Shown here: in pieces, positions 25,931 through 33,846 of the stretch
How positions within the stretch are numbered: the stretch's first letter is position 1
Layout: each line of letters opens with the position of its first letter
Assembly (NCBI GenBank): GCA_024206335.1
Contig: JAAGZL010000002.1
Span: 1 to 33,846, forward strand
Direction: 5' to 3'
Source of the DNA: Gammaproteobacteria bacterium
GTDB lineage: Bacteria > Pseudomonadota > Gammaproteobacteria > Chromatiales > Chromatiaceae
Length of the DNA: 33,846 bases
Program-made: the position numbers and the translations under genes
The notes under the pieces: model-generated
Databases searched by the model: none
Told to the model about the DNA's origin: nothing
Seen by the model: the letters and a program-made list of their open reading frames with translations, nothing else

Positions 25931-28543
25931 ATGAAATCCATGAGTTTGAGAGTTAAGATTCTTGCGGGTGCTATTTTCCCATTGCTCTTTTTGCTGGCAC
26001 TGGGGCTTCTTAGCATTTTCAGTATCAATTCTATCCGTGACACCAACGAGATGGTAGACCACACGCATACGGTCCTGTCCGATGCCAAAGGCATTGTGAG
26101 TTCGGCAGTGAATATGGAGACAGGAATGCGCGGCTATTTACTCGCCGGCAAAGACGGATTCCTACAGCCGTATACGAATGGGGAGACAGAGACCTACAAG
26201 CGCATAACCACATTGCAGAAAACAGTCAATGACAATCCAAAACAGGTAAAACGACTTAATGAAGTGGAAAAGACACTTCGAGAGTGGCAGAGCCAGGTTA
26301 CGGAACCCACAATTGACCTGCGTAGAAATATCGGTGATGCAGAAACCATGAACGACATGGCTGATCTGGTTGGTAAGGCTCATGGCAAGGTATTTTTCGA
26401 CAAGTTCCGTGCTGATATCAGAACCTTTATTGAGCGTGAAACCAAGCTGCTAAACAAACGCCGTGCAGAATTCAGCAAGGCTGAGAAACAGTTCGCCGCC
26501 AATCTGAAACAGTCAGAAAAAATCAATGGTTGGGTTGAGCATACCCATGAGGTATTGGCCAGCGCCGCACTCACTCTCGCTCACGCCGTAGATATGGAAA
26601 CAGGGATGCGTGGCTACCTGCTTGCCGGAGAAGATGATTTTCTGGATCCATACAATAATGGCAAATCAAAATTCCTCCGTGATATCCAGGCACTGCAAAA
26701 AATCGTAAATGACAACCCGGCCCAAGCCGCCCGTGTCAAAGAAGGAGAAATATTAATCAATGACTGGATCAACAATGTAGTTAAACCCGCCCTGGCTTTG
26801 CGAAAAGAGGTAACCCAGGGTTACAAAGATCAAAAAGAGATCAATGAATATGTCTCTGCAAAGAAAGGTAAAAAATATTTTGATGCCTTCCGGGCTAAGA
26901 TTGCTGAATTCGAAAATGCCGAGAAAGAGTTAATGGCAAAACGCCGGGCTGATGCTGCAGAGCTTACAACCCAGATTAACAGCAGCATGCAGACCATGAA
27001 ACAGAATGAAGAGTGGGTAACTCATACTTATGAAGTTATTGAGCACGCCAACGAAATCGTATCCGCTGCGGTAGATATGGAGACGGGAATGCGTGGCTAT
27101 CTGTTAGCAGGCAAGGAGGACTTTCTAAAACCCTATACCGATGGTAAAAAGAAGTTCTCCAAGCTGGTTGCTGCCCTAAAGAATACCGTCAACGACAATC
27201 AAGTCCAGGTACAGTTGCTCGATCAAATCAACGAGACCATCAAAGACTGGCAAACGGATGTCACCAACCCCATGATTGAACTGAGACGCAAGATTGGAGA
27301 CGCGTCTAATATGGACGACATGGCCGATCTGATTGGAGAAGCCCGCGGCAAGAAATACTTTGACAAGTTCCGTAATATCATGGGGGATTTTGAGGCCGAA
27401 GAAGTTGGCCTCATGGATATACGCAAGCAGGAAAGCACAGATGTAGCAGAGCAGACCTTCCTGTTTATCTACGCTGCCTTGGCACTTGCACTGCTGATTG
27501 GCATCTCCATCGCTCTCTACGTTGCCCGTGGCGTACTTAAAGATGTTGGCGGTGAGCCAACCGATATAGCCAACATGACAGCCCGAGTTGCCAGAGGTGA
27601 TCTGAGTATCGCATTTAACAACCAAAATCCAACTGGAATCTATGCAGCAATTAAGGATATGGTCACCCAACTGATTAATGTCGTTGGGCAGGTTCGTTCC
27701 CTTTCTGATAACTTGGCAAGTGCTTCACAGGAGGTAAGTGCTTCTGCCCAGACCATCAGCCAAGGCGCCACCGAGCAAGCTTCTGGAGTGGAGGAGACCA
27801 CTTCCTCAGTCGAGCAACTCAACGCCTCTGTGCAGCAAAACACGGAAAATGCACAGGTAACCGATGGCATTGCTACCCAATCAGCTCAGGAGGCTGAACG
27901 TGGTGGTGAAGCAGTCAACAAGACTGTGGGTGCAATGAAGACCATAGCCAGCAAAATCAGCCTGATTGAAGATATTGCCTATAAGACAAATCTGCTTTCA
28001 TTGAATGCTGCCATTGAGGCCGCACGTGCAGGAGACCACGGCAAGGGCTTTGCAGTTGTCGCCAGTGAGGTAAGGAAACTGGCAGAAACCAGTAGACTCA
28101 CCGCCGAAGAGATCAGTGGTCTTGCCGGCAGCAGTGTGGAAATTGCCGAACAGGCCGGTAAATTACTTGAGGAAATGGTGCCAAATATTCAGAAAACCGC
28201 TGATTTGGTGCAGGAAATTTCTGCAGCATCTGGTGAACAGTCAGCCGGCGTAGGTCAGATCAATAACTCCATGACCCAGTTGGATAAGGCTACACAACAG
28301 AATGCCTCTGCATCAGAAGAACTGGCAGCAACCGCTGAAGAGTTGAGTGGACAAGCAGAACAACTGCAGCAGTCCGTGAGCTATTTCAAGCTGAATGATG
28401 ACAATCATTCTGGTGGAGGCAGGCCAACCTTGATGGCACAACCAGTAAATCGCGCACCATCAGCACACCAACAAACAGCATACAATCAACAGGATAGTGG
28501 ATCTAATGATGAGTTTAATGATAAAGATTTTCAGAAATTCTGA
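25931..28543 (+). CDS. Methyl-accepting chemotaxis protein with three CHASE3-like sensor modules
   Basis: An 870-residue receptor. TM1 is at about 10-32 and TM2 only at about 510-531, so roughly 475 residues lie outside the cytoplasm. This external part consists of three homologous modules of about 160 residues. Each begins with a W/V-V-x-H-T-x-x-V-L/I helix and contains [12 protein letters not shown] (starting at residues 62, 222 and 383) and then an aromatic-Lys-rich end such as GKKYFDKF. That is the CHASE3 signature. A HAMP-like linker (about 531-585) leads to a normal signalling domain ([20 protein letters not shown]). The C-terminus ends in an acidic DKDFQKF, with no NWETF. The ligand is unknown. 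It is followed directly by a strong terminator. Confidence 0.9.
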   Translation: MKSMSLRVKILAGAIFPLLFLLALGLLSIFSINSIRDTNEMVDHTHTVLSDAKGIVSSAVNMETGMRGYLLAGKDGFLQPYTNGETETYKRITTLQKTVNDNPKQVKRLNEVEKTLREWQSQVTEPTIDLRRNIGDAETMNDMADLVGKAHGKVFFDKFRADIRTFIERETKLLNKRRAEFSKAEKQFAANLKQSEKINGWVEHTHEVLASAALTLAHAVDMETGMRGYLLAGEDDFLDPYNNGKSKFLRDIQALQKIVNDNPAQAARVKEGEILINDWINNVVKPALALRKEVTQGYKDQKEINEYVSAKKGKKYFDAFRAKIAEFENAEKELMAKRRADAAELTTQINSSMQTMKQNEEWVTHTYEVIEHANEIVSAAVDMETGMRGYLLAGKEDFLKPYTDGKKKFSKLVAALKNTVNDNQVQVQLLDQINETIKDWQTDVTNPMIELRRKIGDASNMDDMADLIGEARGKKYFDKFRNIMGDFEAEEVGLMDIRKQESTDVAEQTFLFIYAALALALLIGISIALYVARGVLKDVGGEPTDIANMTARVARGDLSIAFNNQNPTGIYAAIKDMVTQLINVVGQVRSLSDNLASASQEVSASAQTISQGATEQASGVEETTSSVEQLNASVQQNTENAQVTDGIATQSAQEAERGGEAVNKTVGAMKTIASKISLIEDIAYKTNLLSLNAAIEAARAGDHGKGFAVVASEVRKLAETSRLTAEEISGLAGSSVEIAEQAGKLLEEMVPNIQKTADLVQEISAASGEQSAGVGQINNSMTQLDKATQQNASASEELAATAEELSGQAEQLQQSVSYFKLNDDNHSGGGRPTLMAQPVNRAPSAHQQTAYNQQDSGSNDEFNDKDFQKF
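26048..27430 (+). repeat. Triplicated CHASE3 module in the receptor gene
   Basis: Three in-frame copies of about 480 bases each (residues about 40-200, 200-360 and 360-500), recognisable by [12 protein letters not shown] at a spacing of 160 and 161 residues. The first and third copies share more ([18 protein letters not shown] against [18 protein letters not shown]), while the middle copy has a different segment there ([18 protein letters not shown]). Codon-level divergence shows the duplication is not recent. Confidence 0.88.
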
Positions 28544-28568
28544 TCCAGTAATCACTCATTGATCTTGA

Positions 28569-28605
28569 CTACAGATGCGGTTACCGGCCGCATCTGTAGC
28601 TTTTT
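28569..28605 (+). terminator. Strong rho-independent terminator inside the chemosensory cluster
   Basis: CTACAGATGCGG (28569-28580) and CCGCATCTGTAG (28588-28599) form a perfect 12-base stem with a 7-base loop, then C and TTTTT (28601-28605). It lies 25 bases after the stop of the large receptor gene and 51 bases before the cheR start, so it splits the cluster transcriptionally. Confidence 0.9.
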
Positions 28606-28656
28606 CATGGAACCGCAGGTTGAGTAATTTGAGTTAACAGAGGACTGCACAAAGCT

Positions 28657-29493
28657 GTGTCATCATCCCCCAACCCACCCCATTGTCTTACAAAAATCCA
28701 AAAAATCACGGATGAAGAATTTAGCCGTTTTCAGCGATTAATTTATGATCTGGCTGGCATTTCCATGTGCCCAGCCAAGAAGGTGATGGTATCTAGCCGC
28801 CTGCAGCGGCGACTAGTACACTATGGATTGAATCGATTTGGTGACTACTACCGTTTAGTAACTGGCAATGCCCATCCTGGCGAAATGCAGATCTTGGTAG
28901 ACCTTCTCACTACTAATGAAACCTATTTCTTCAGAGAACCTGCACATTTCAATTTTCTCAGAGAATCCATTCTCTCGCAGCCAACAGCCAATCCATTCAG
29001 GGTTTGGAGCGCAGCCTGCTCTTCTGGTGAAGAGGTGTACAGCTTGGCCATGGTTCTGGCGGATAAGCTGAATACCAAGACATGGGAAATCATGGGATCA
29101 GACCTGAGTGAGCGCGTGCTGTTTCAGGCACAGAGAGGCCATTATCGAATCGAGCGTAATGAAGGCATTAGTCATGATCATCTGAGAAAATACTGCCTCA
29201 AGGGAGTCAGATCTCAGGCAGGCACTTTCCTGATCGACGAAAAACTGAAGGAACATGTCAAATTCAGACAGATCAATTTAATGCGTAAATTGCCTAACAT
29301 TGGGCGCTTTGACCTAATATTCCTTCGTAATGTAATGATCTACTTCGACCAGGAGACAAAAAAAGAGGTTGTGCATCGTATAAGCACACAGCTGAAATCC
29401 GGCGGACATCTGTTTATCAGCCATACAGAGAGTCTTCACGGGATTGCACCAGAATTAAAAAAAGTCAGCCCTTCAATTCTCCAAAAACTGTGA
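28657..29493 (+). CDS. cheR: Chemoreceptor glutamate methyltransferase CheR
   Basis: This 278-residue SAM-dependent enzyme methylates receptor glutamates. A helical N-terminal domain (about 15-75, FSRFQRLIYDLAGISM) is followed by NETYFFREPAHF, the SAM-binding VWSAACSSGEEVYSLAMVLAD, the GSDLSERVL segment and FDLIFLRNVMIYFDQETK. It uses a GTG start at 28657, with a weak AGAGG about 15 bases upstream. It is the first gene after the internal terminator, so it needs its own promoter or read-through. Confidence 0.93.
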   Translation: MSSSPNPPHCLTKIQKITDEEFSRFQRLIYDLAGISMCPAKKVMVSSRLQRRLVHYGLNRFGDYYRLVTGNAHPGEMQILVDLLTTNETYFFREPAHFNFLRESILSQPTANPFRVWSAACSSGEEVYSLAMVLADKLNTKTWEIMGSDLSERVLFQAQRGHYRIERNEGISHDHLRKYCLKGVRSQAGTFLIDEKLKEHVKFRQINLMRKLPNIGRFDLIFLRNVMIYFDQETKKEVVHRISTQLKSGGHLFISHTESLHGIAPELKKVSPSILQKL

Positions 29494-29511
29494 TCATCCC
29501 CTAGAAACCAA

Positions 29512-30123
29512 ATGAATATCAGTCAAAAGAATGGAATCAAGCGTGTCACTATCGACCAGGGTGAATACTATGCCAGTCATGAACCGGTGATCATTTCCAC
29601 CCTTCTTGGTTCCTGTGTCTCAGCCTGCCTTTATGACCCAGTCAACAGAGTGGCTGGCATGAATCACTTTTTACTCGCCAACAAACGCTATGCACGTCAC
29701 ATGCCTGTTATAGAGTCAGAGGCAGGGCGGTATGGCATCCATGCCATGGAACTCCTGATCAACAACATGCTGAAAGAGGGGGCACAGCATCAGCACTTGA
29801 AAGCCAAGGTTTTTGGCGGTGGTGATATACTGCGTTATTACAAAGGTGGTCGTGATAACTTCTTTTATGTTGGGCAAGTAAACTGTCGATTTGTCCAGGA
29901 GTTTTTGAAAAATGAGAGAATTCCGATTACCGCATCCGACCTTGGGAGCGATTACGGTCGTGTTGTCTATTTCAAGAGCAACGACTACTTTGTACACATG
30001 AAGAAAATCTCTCATTCTCAGGATAAGAATGTGGTAAATGAAGAACATAATTTCTGGAAAAACAGCATTGATAAGCAAGAAAAAGAACAGGAACAGGAAC
30101 AGGAACAGATCAAATTCTGGTAA
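29512..30123 (+). CDS. cheD: Chemoreceptor glutamine deamidase CheD
   Basis: A 203-residue CheD. The catalytic Cys35 lies in [14 protein letters not shown] and the His52 in VAGMNHFLL, matching the Cys-His pair of the family. The KVFGGGDIL stretch is also characteristic. CheD deamidates receptor Gln to Glu and, in other bacteria, is tied to adaptation through CheC or CheB. The protein ends in a low-complexity Lys/Glu/Gln tail (about 185-203) encoded by a hexanucleotide repeat. It lies 18 bases after cheR and five before cheB. Confidence 0.93.
   Translation: MNISQKNGIKRVTIDQGEYYASHEPVIISTLLGSCVSACLYDPVNRVAGMNHFLLANKRYARHMPVIESEAGRYGIHAMELLINNMLKEGAQHQHLKAKVFGGGDILRYYKGGRDNFFYVGQVNCRFVQEFLKNERIPITASDLGSDYGRVVYFKSNDYFVHMKKISHSQDKNVVNEEHNFWKNSIDKQEKEQEQEQEQIKFW
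30085..30108 (+). repeat. Hexanucleotide repeat in the cheD tail
   Basis: Four tandem GAACAG units encode repeated Glu-Gln in the C-terminal tail. Six bases per unit keep frame, so copy-number change would only vary tail length. Confidence 0.9.
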
Positions 30124-30128
30124 CCATT

Positions 30129-31199
30129 ATGATTAATGTCCTAATTGTTGATGACTCTGCCGTTGTACGCCAAGTGCTTACAGATCAAATAAAAAAAGCA
30201 GCTGGCATAGAAGTTATGGGCTCTGCCAGAGACCCCATATTGGCCATGAAGATGATGGAGAAGCAGTGGCCGGATGTGATCATCTTAGATATCGAGATGC
30301 CAAGAATGGACGGCATCACATTTCTTAAGAAGATCATGAGCGAACATCCAACCCCAGTGGTCATCTGCTCAACTTTAACTGGAAAAGGTGCAGAGGCAAC
30401 CATGCAGGCCATGTCTGCCGGTGCTGTGGACATCATAACCAAGCCCAAAGCGGGACTGAAAGGCTTTCTTACAGAACTGGAAAGTCAGATGATTCATGTA
30501 ATTAGGGCGGCAGCACAGGCAAAGTTCTCAAGAAATCATACGAAAAAATCATCAGTAGCACCCACGGCAGTGAAGCCAAAACTCAGTGCCGATGTAATGA
30601 TTCCCCAAACACAACCAAGTGCAATGGCGAAAACCACGGACAGAGTGATAGCCATTGGTACTTCTACTGGAGGCACTCAAGCACTGGAACAGGTACTAAC
30701 ACGATTACCACGTACAGCACCGGGTATCATTGTGGTACAGCACATGCCTGAACAATTTACTGCAGCGTTCGCTTCCCGCCTGAACAGTGTTTGCGAAATG
30801 ACTGTTAAAGAGGCCGAAACCAACGACCGGGTGATGCCTGGCTTGGTCCTGATTGCCAATGGCGGAAAACACATGCTATTGCGCCTGAGTGGCGCCCAAT
30901 ATCGTGTCGAAATCAAGGATGGGCCTTTGGTCAGCCGTCATCGCCCTTCCGTGGATGTTTTGTTCCGATCTGTTGCCAATGCTGCAGGTTCAAATGCCGT
31001 CGGGATCATCATGACCGGCATGGGAGATGACGGGGCAAAAGGATTAAAGGAGATGCACAATGCAGGAGCCTATACCGTAGCTCAGGATGAAAATAGCTGT
31101 GTTGTCTACGGCATGCCCAAAGAGGCAGTCAAACTGAATGCTGTAGATCAAGTGCTTCCCCTTGACCAGATTCCTGATTTAATCAAGTCAAAATCATAA
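30129..31199 (+). CDS. cheB: Chemoreceptor methylesterase CheB
   Basis: The 356-residue protein has a receiver domain (1-120) with phospho-acceptor Asp54 in [11 protein letters not shown], followed by a linker. A methylesterase domain (from about 170) carries the catalytic triad: Ser179 in [11 protein letters not shown], His205 in [10 protein letters not shown] and Asp300 in [11 protein letters not shown]. It counteracts CheR and completes the adaptation system. It starts at ATG 30129 five bases after cheD and is the last gene of the cluster. Confidence 0.95.
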   Translation: MINVLIVDDSAVVRQVLTDQIKKAAGIEVMGSARDPILAMKMMEKQWPDVIILDIEMPRMDGITFLKKIMSEHPTPVVICSTLTGKGAEATMQAMSAGAVDIITKPKAGLKGFLTELESQMIHVIRAAAQAKFSRNHTKKSSVAPTAVKPKLSADVMIPQTQPSAMAKTTDRVIAIGTSTGGTQALEQVLTRLPRTAPGIIVVQHMPEQFTAAFASRLNSVCEMTVKEAETNDRVMPGLVLIANGGKHMLLRLSGAQYRVEIKDGPLVSRHRPSVDVLFRSVANAAGSNAVGIIMTGMGDDGAKGLKEMHNAGAYTVAQDENSCVVYGMPKEAVKLNAVDQVLPLDQIPDLIKSKS

Positions 31200-31479
31200 T
31201 GCGTCACATAAATACTGCAAAAACCTACTCCTGTACAGACTCACATCTCTACTTGCCTTAACCCTGATAGCATTGACTGTCAATCGGCATGCCCCCCTAC
31301 CGTACCCACGGGCACTGTGGCAGTAGTCTGCTGGATTCCATCTCATTTACCACCAGCAGCTCAGACAACGATTCAAGTTTGGTCTGCTCCAGTAAAAATA
31401 CAATACAGATGGGAGCGACGTGTAGCCAAAAAGTATTGTCCACTACAATTAGTTAGTCCGCCCTGTCACGCCACACCAC
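31200..31479. other. Intergenic region between cheB and the nucleoside transporter gene (convergent)
   Basis: No gene is seen in these 280 bases. A perfect palindrome, ATTGAC-T-GTCAAT, lies at 31272-31284. A bulged hairpin joins CTGCTGG (31328-31334) to CCAGCAG (31353-31359). Neither has a T-run, so I do not call a terminator for either convergent gene. Confidence 0.5.
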
Positions 31480-32706
31480 CTAGCCGGTAATAACCCCAAC
31501 CACTGCCCCGGTAAGACAAGTAGCCACAGTCCCGGCGAGAATTGACTTGGGGCCGAGCGCCACGATCTCTTTACGCCTCTCCGGCGCCATGGTGCTCAAT
31601 CCACCCAGCATGATCCCCAGGCTGCCAAAATTGGCAAAGCCACACAAGGCATAAGTCATAATCAGGCGACTGCGGGCGGACAGTGCATCCTCCGGCAACT
31701 GGCTCATCTCCAGGTAGGCTATAAACTCATTCAGGATGGTCTTGGTACCCATCAGGGCACCGGCGGTCACCGCCTCACTCCAGGGCACTCCCAGCAACCA
31801 CACCACCGGGGCCATGATCCAACCCAGGATCTGTTGCAGGGTAACCGCTCCAAACAGCCCCAAGATCTGGTTCACCAGGCTGACCAGTGCAACCAGAACC
31901 AGCAACATGGCGATGATATTCAACAGCAGTTTCAACCCATCGAGGGTGCCGTGGGTAATGGCATCCATGGTGCTACTGGCCTGCTGGGGGGGTTCCAGAC
32001 GACCGCCTATACCAGGGCCTGTCTCCGGCACCAGCACCCGTGCCACCATGATCGCCGCTGGGGCGGAAATGAGCGAAGCTGCCAGCATATGACCCATCGC
32101 ATCCGGCATCACCTGGCTCAGGATAGATGCATACAACACCATTACCGTCCCAGCAATAGTGGCCATCCCAACTGTCATCACCGCGAACAACTCTGACCGG
32201 GATAGTTGCGTAATGTATGGCCGGATAAACAACGGCGCTTCCACCATGCCCACAAAGATATTGGCCGCGGCACCCAATCCCAGCGCGCCTCCTACCCCAA
32301 GGGTTTTCTCCAACACCCAGGAGAAGCCACGCACCACCAGTGGCAGAATACGCCAGTAGAATAACACCGCAGAGAGCGCACTGATCACCAGTACCAGCGG
32401 CAGTGCCTTGAATGCCAGGATAAAACTGCTACCCGGGCTCTTCTCATCAAACGGCAAATCGCCACCACCCAGGTAACCAAATACAAAAGAAGCCCCAGCC
32501 TCAGTTGCGGTCTGCAAAGAGAGCAGCGCACGATTCAAAACCAGGAACATCTCTTTGAATATAGGCAACTTTAGTAACAGTAGTGCCAATAGCGACTGCA
32601 TTACCAGCCCAACAACCACCACCCGCCAGCTAACAGCACGGCGTTGTTCACTTATAGACCAGACAAACACCGAAAGCACAAACAGTCCAAACAAGCTTTG
32701 AATCAT
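31480..32706 (-). CDS. Concentrative nucleoside transporter (NupC/CNT family)
   Basis: A 408-residue inner-membrane cation-nucleoside symporter with eight or more hydrophobic helices. It has CNT landmarks: FVFGYLGGGDLPF, the NIFVGMVEAPLFIRPY segment with the Glu-Ala-Pro-Leu motif of the substrate site, GTKTILNEFIAYLEMS, and FANFGSLGIMLGGL near the C-terminus. Length equals E. coli NupC (400). It starts at ATG 32706 with AGGAAG in front. It imports nucleosides, presumably with H+ or Na+. The neighbouring genes show no related pathway. Confidence 0.92.
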   Translation of the reverse strand: MIQSLFGLFVLSVFVWSISEQRRAVSWRVVVVGLVMQSLLALLLLKLPIFKEMFLVLNRALLSLQTATEAGASFVFGYLGGGDLPFDEKSPGSSFILAFKALPLVLVISALSAVLFYWRILPLVVRGFSWVLEKTLGVGGALGLGAAANIFVGMVEAPLFIRPYITQLSRSELFAVMTVGMATIAGTVMVLYASILSQVMPDAMGHMLAASLISAPAAIMVARVLVPETGPGIGGRLEPPQQASSTMDAITHGTLDGLKLLLNIIAMLLVLVALVSLVNQILGLFGAVTLQQILGWIMAPVVWLLGVPWSEAVTAGALMGTKTILNEFIAYLEMSQLPEDALSARSRLIMTYALCGFANFGSLGIMLGGLSTMAPERRKEIVALGPKSILAGTVATCLTGAVVGVITG

Positions 32707-33130
32707 AACGAATATACTTCCTAATAAACCTGATTTACTATACGTAAGGTAGGTGGGTTGCTGTCAGCATATGTAGTAGTTCACGCCATCAACAAGTCAA
32801 ATAATCCAGCCTTTGCCAATCAAAACAGACCAGATCACCCATGGCATCTATTTAACCTTACACTTTGTTACATTTAGAGCCCGTATCCTACAAAACCGCC
32901 AAGTATTGGTAGTATATCCATACTAGCGGACCATGCAGCTAAATTAATAAACAAAAAGAAGCGGCAGCGATGATTTCGGGTCACACCATAAATATCCCAC
33001 TATAATGTTATTAAATACACAGGTACCGCCCTATGATAAATTGGAATTGGAAAATACTTTCAGTCACATCTTGCAGCAGATAAATGTTTAATCCAGCATA
33101 GCAACGATATTTTTTTAGACCCAGACCAGA
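32707..33130. other. Divergent intergenic region between the nucleoside transporter and sensor genes
   Basis: This 424-base stretch carries no gene I can support. A plus-strand TATAAT lies at 33001-33006, about 130 bases before the sensor start, but the -35 region is poor. A small palindrome, TAGTAT-ATCC-ATACTA (32910-32925), sits mid-region and could be an operator. Confidence 0.45.
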
Positions 33131-33790
33131 GTGAGAACACCCTTGAGAGAGAGTGAACGCCCAATTTCCATGTTCATTAATGCCTTGCTTGGCTTTGTGA
33201 TCATATCTGCAATTGGGATGCCTTTGCTTCAGTCAGAATACATTTACCCCAGCTTTCAGAGACTACTAATAAAGAATACAGAAAATGACGCAGTACTGAT
33301 GGGAAGGCATATGACCAGGGATGTCTTGGCCGAATACACAGATGAACAGATCAATGTCTCGGATAATTTTAAAGCAAAGATCAAGGATACCAGTAAGGAC
33401 TTTAGGCTGTGGAAAATAAAGATTTTTTCAAATTCAGGTGAAACAATCTATTCCACAGAGGCAGAAGACATCGGCAAAATTAATTCCAAGCCTTACTTTC
33501 ATAATATTGTCGCAAAAGGCAGAACCCACACCAAAGTGGTTAAAAAGAACACGAAAAGCCTCGAAGACCAGATTGTCAGCCGTGATGTAGTAGAGACATA
33601 TATCCCTATCTTAAAGCAAGGTAAGTTTATCGGAGCCTTTGAACTCTATTACGACATCACAGACAGACAAGCATCAATGGACCGTCTCATCTCAGACTAT
33701 AGCTTCCTTCGCTTCCAGCCAAGGAGAGCGAAGCGAAGGCTGGTAGACCCCGGTAGCCGTGAGGCCGCACTGCTTACCCGGCGTGCGTAG
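33131..33790 (+). pseudogene. Membrane sensor protein, N-terminal half, interrupted
   Basis: The frame starts at GTG 33131 or ATG 33170. A hydrophobic segment (about 16-34) is followed by a periplasmic sensor region with LLIKNTENDAVLMGRHMTRD, KIFSNSGETIYSTEAED and VVETYIPILKQGKFIGAFELYYDITD, the layout of Cache-type sensors in kinases and diguanylate cyclases. After residue 190 (LISDYS), where a second TM should begin, the protein turns into an Arg-rich string (RRAKRRLVDPGSREAALLTRRA) and stops. That tail is encoded by a hairpin-rich sequence that looks foreign. So the gene has probably lost its cytoplasmic output part to an insertion. The missing half may continue beyond the window. Confidence 0.65.
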
Positions 33791-33846
33791 CGCCAGAGGG
33801 GAAGCAAAGTAGGCATCTGAACACGGCGTCAAGTCATCTCGGGAGC
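33701..33846. mobile_element. Left end of an unidentified inserted element
   Basis: Beginning near 33701 the sequence becomes GC-rich and folded. CCTTCGCTT (33706-33714) pairs with AAGCGAAGG (33731-33739), and the alternative pair CCAGCC (33715-33720)/GGCTGG (33738-33743) overlaps it. A GGCG/CGCC stem-loop follows at 33780-33794. It breaks the sensor gene. A GTGCG at 33783 recalls the 5' end of group II introns, but the following bases do not match the consensus well. No protein is encoded before the window ends, so the element type is open. Confidence 0.4.

Noticed and set aside
31272-31284. Palindrome ATTGAC-T-GTCAAT between cheB and the nucleoside transporter gene as an operator.
   Set aside because: It lies between two convergent gene ends, with no promoter next to it; chance is likely.
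33783-33846. Group II intron 5' end (GTGCG).
   Set aside because: Only the first five bases agree. The usual following consensus and domain I features cannot be confirmed in 60 bases, and the frame is already broken 80 bases upstream.

Overview
The window looks like chromosomal DNA of a Gammaproteobacterium. This rests on a PhoP/PhoQ-like pair with the PhoQ-type H-box, an L,D-transpeptidase followed by a MepK-like (DUF882) endopeptidase as in the ycbB-ycbK arrangement, a gammaproteobacterial-type ValRS and endonuclease IV, and a chemotaxis cluster with CheD and a STAS protein. Placement near sulfur-oxidising lineages (Chromatiales/Thiotrichales and their symbionts) is only an impression from protein flavour. 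No tRNA, rRNA, CRISPR array or complete insertion sequence was seen.

Layout. 1-1063: 5' part of a TonB-dependent receptor gene (minus strand), frameshifted near 478 and running off the left edge. 1525-4593 (minus): glycine-zipper protein, PepSY protein, PhoP-like regulator and PhoQ-like kinase, a probable operon with a PhoP-box-like repeat upstream. 4763-9338 (plus): a long leader, then six genes with tiny or overlapping junctions: an anchored periplasmic protein, a membrane polyferredoxin, a CcdA-like/TauE-SafE-type membrane protein, ExbB, ExbD and TonB. 9485-11980 (minus): a lipoprotein, a putative molybdenum-cofactor carrier and a protein with two DUF6776-like modules. 12293-20845 (plus): valS (with an unusual extra peptide), an L,D-transpeptidase, a MepK-like endopeptidase, nfo, a MEKHLA-domain gene, a small conserved-looking gene and a GT2 glycosyltransferase.

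21039-31199 (plus) is a nine-gene chemosensory cluster: a short receptor without a sensor domain, CheY, STAS protein, CheA, CheW, a receptor with three tandem CHASE3-like modules, CheR, CheD and CheB. A sigma-28-like promoter lies in front and a strong hairpin terminator sits between the large receptor and cheR. CheA carries two MshEN-like motifs between its phosphotransfer and catalytic parts, which suggests possible c-di-GMP input. 31480-32706 (minus) is a concentrative nucleoside transporter. The right end (33131-33790) is a membrane sensor gene whose reading frame collapses into a hairpin-rich foreign-looking sequence just before the expected second membrane segment.

The most interesting unit is the 5016-9338 operon. 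It fuses a complete TonB-ExbB-ExbD energy module with two electron-transfer membrane proteins and a periplasmic anchored protein. I infer reduction-coupled uptake of a metal or metal complex, which I do not recognise as a described system. The receptor with three CHASE3 copies and the CheA with MshEN-like motifs are the next most notable.
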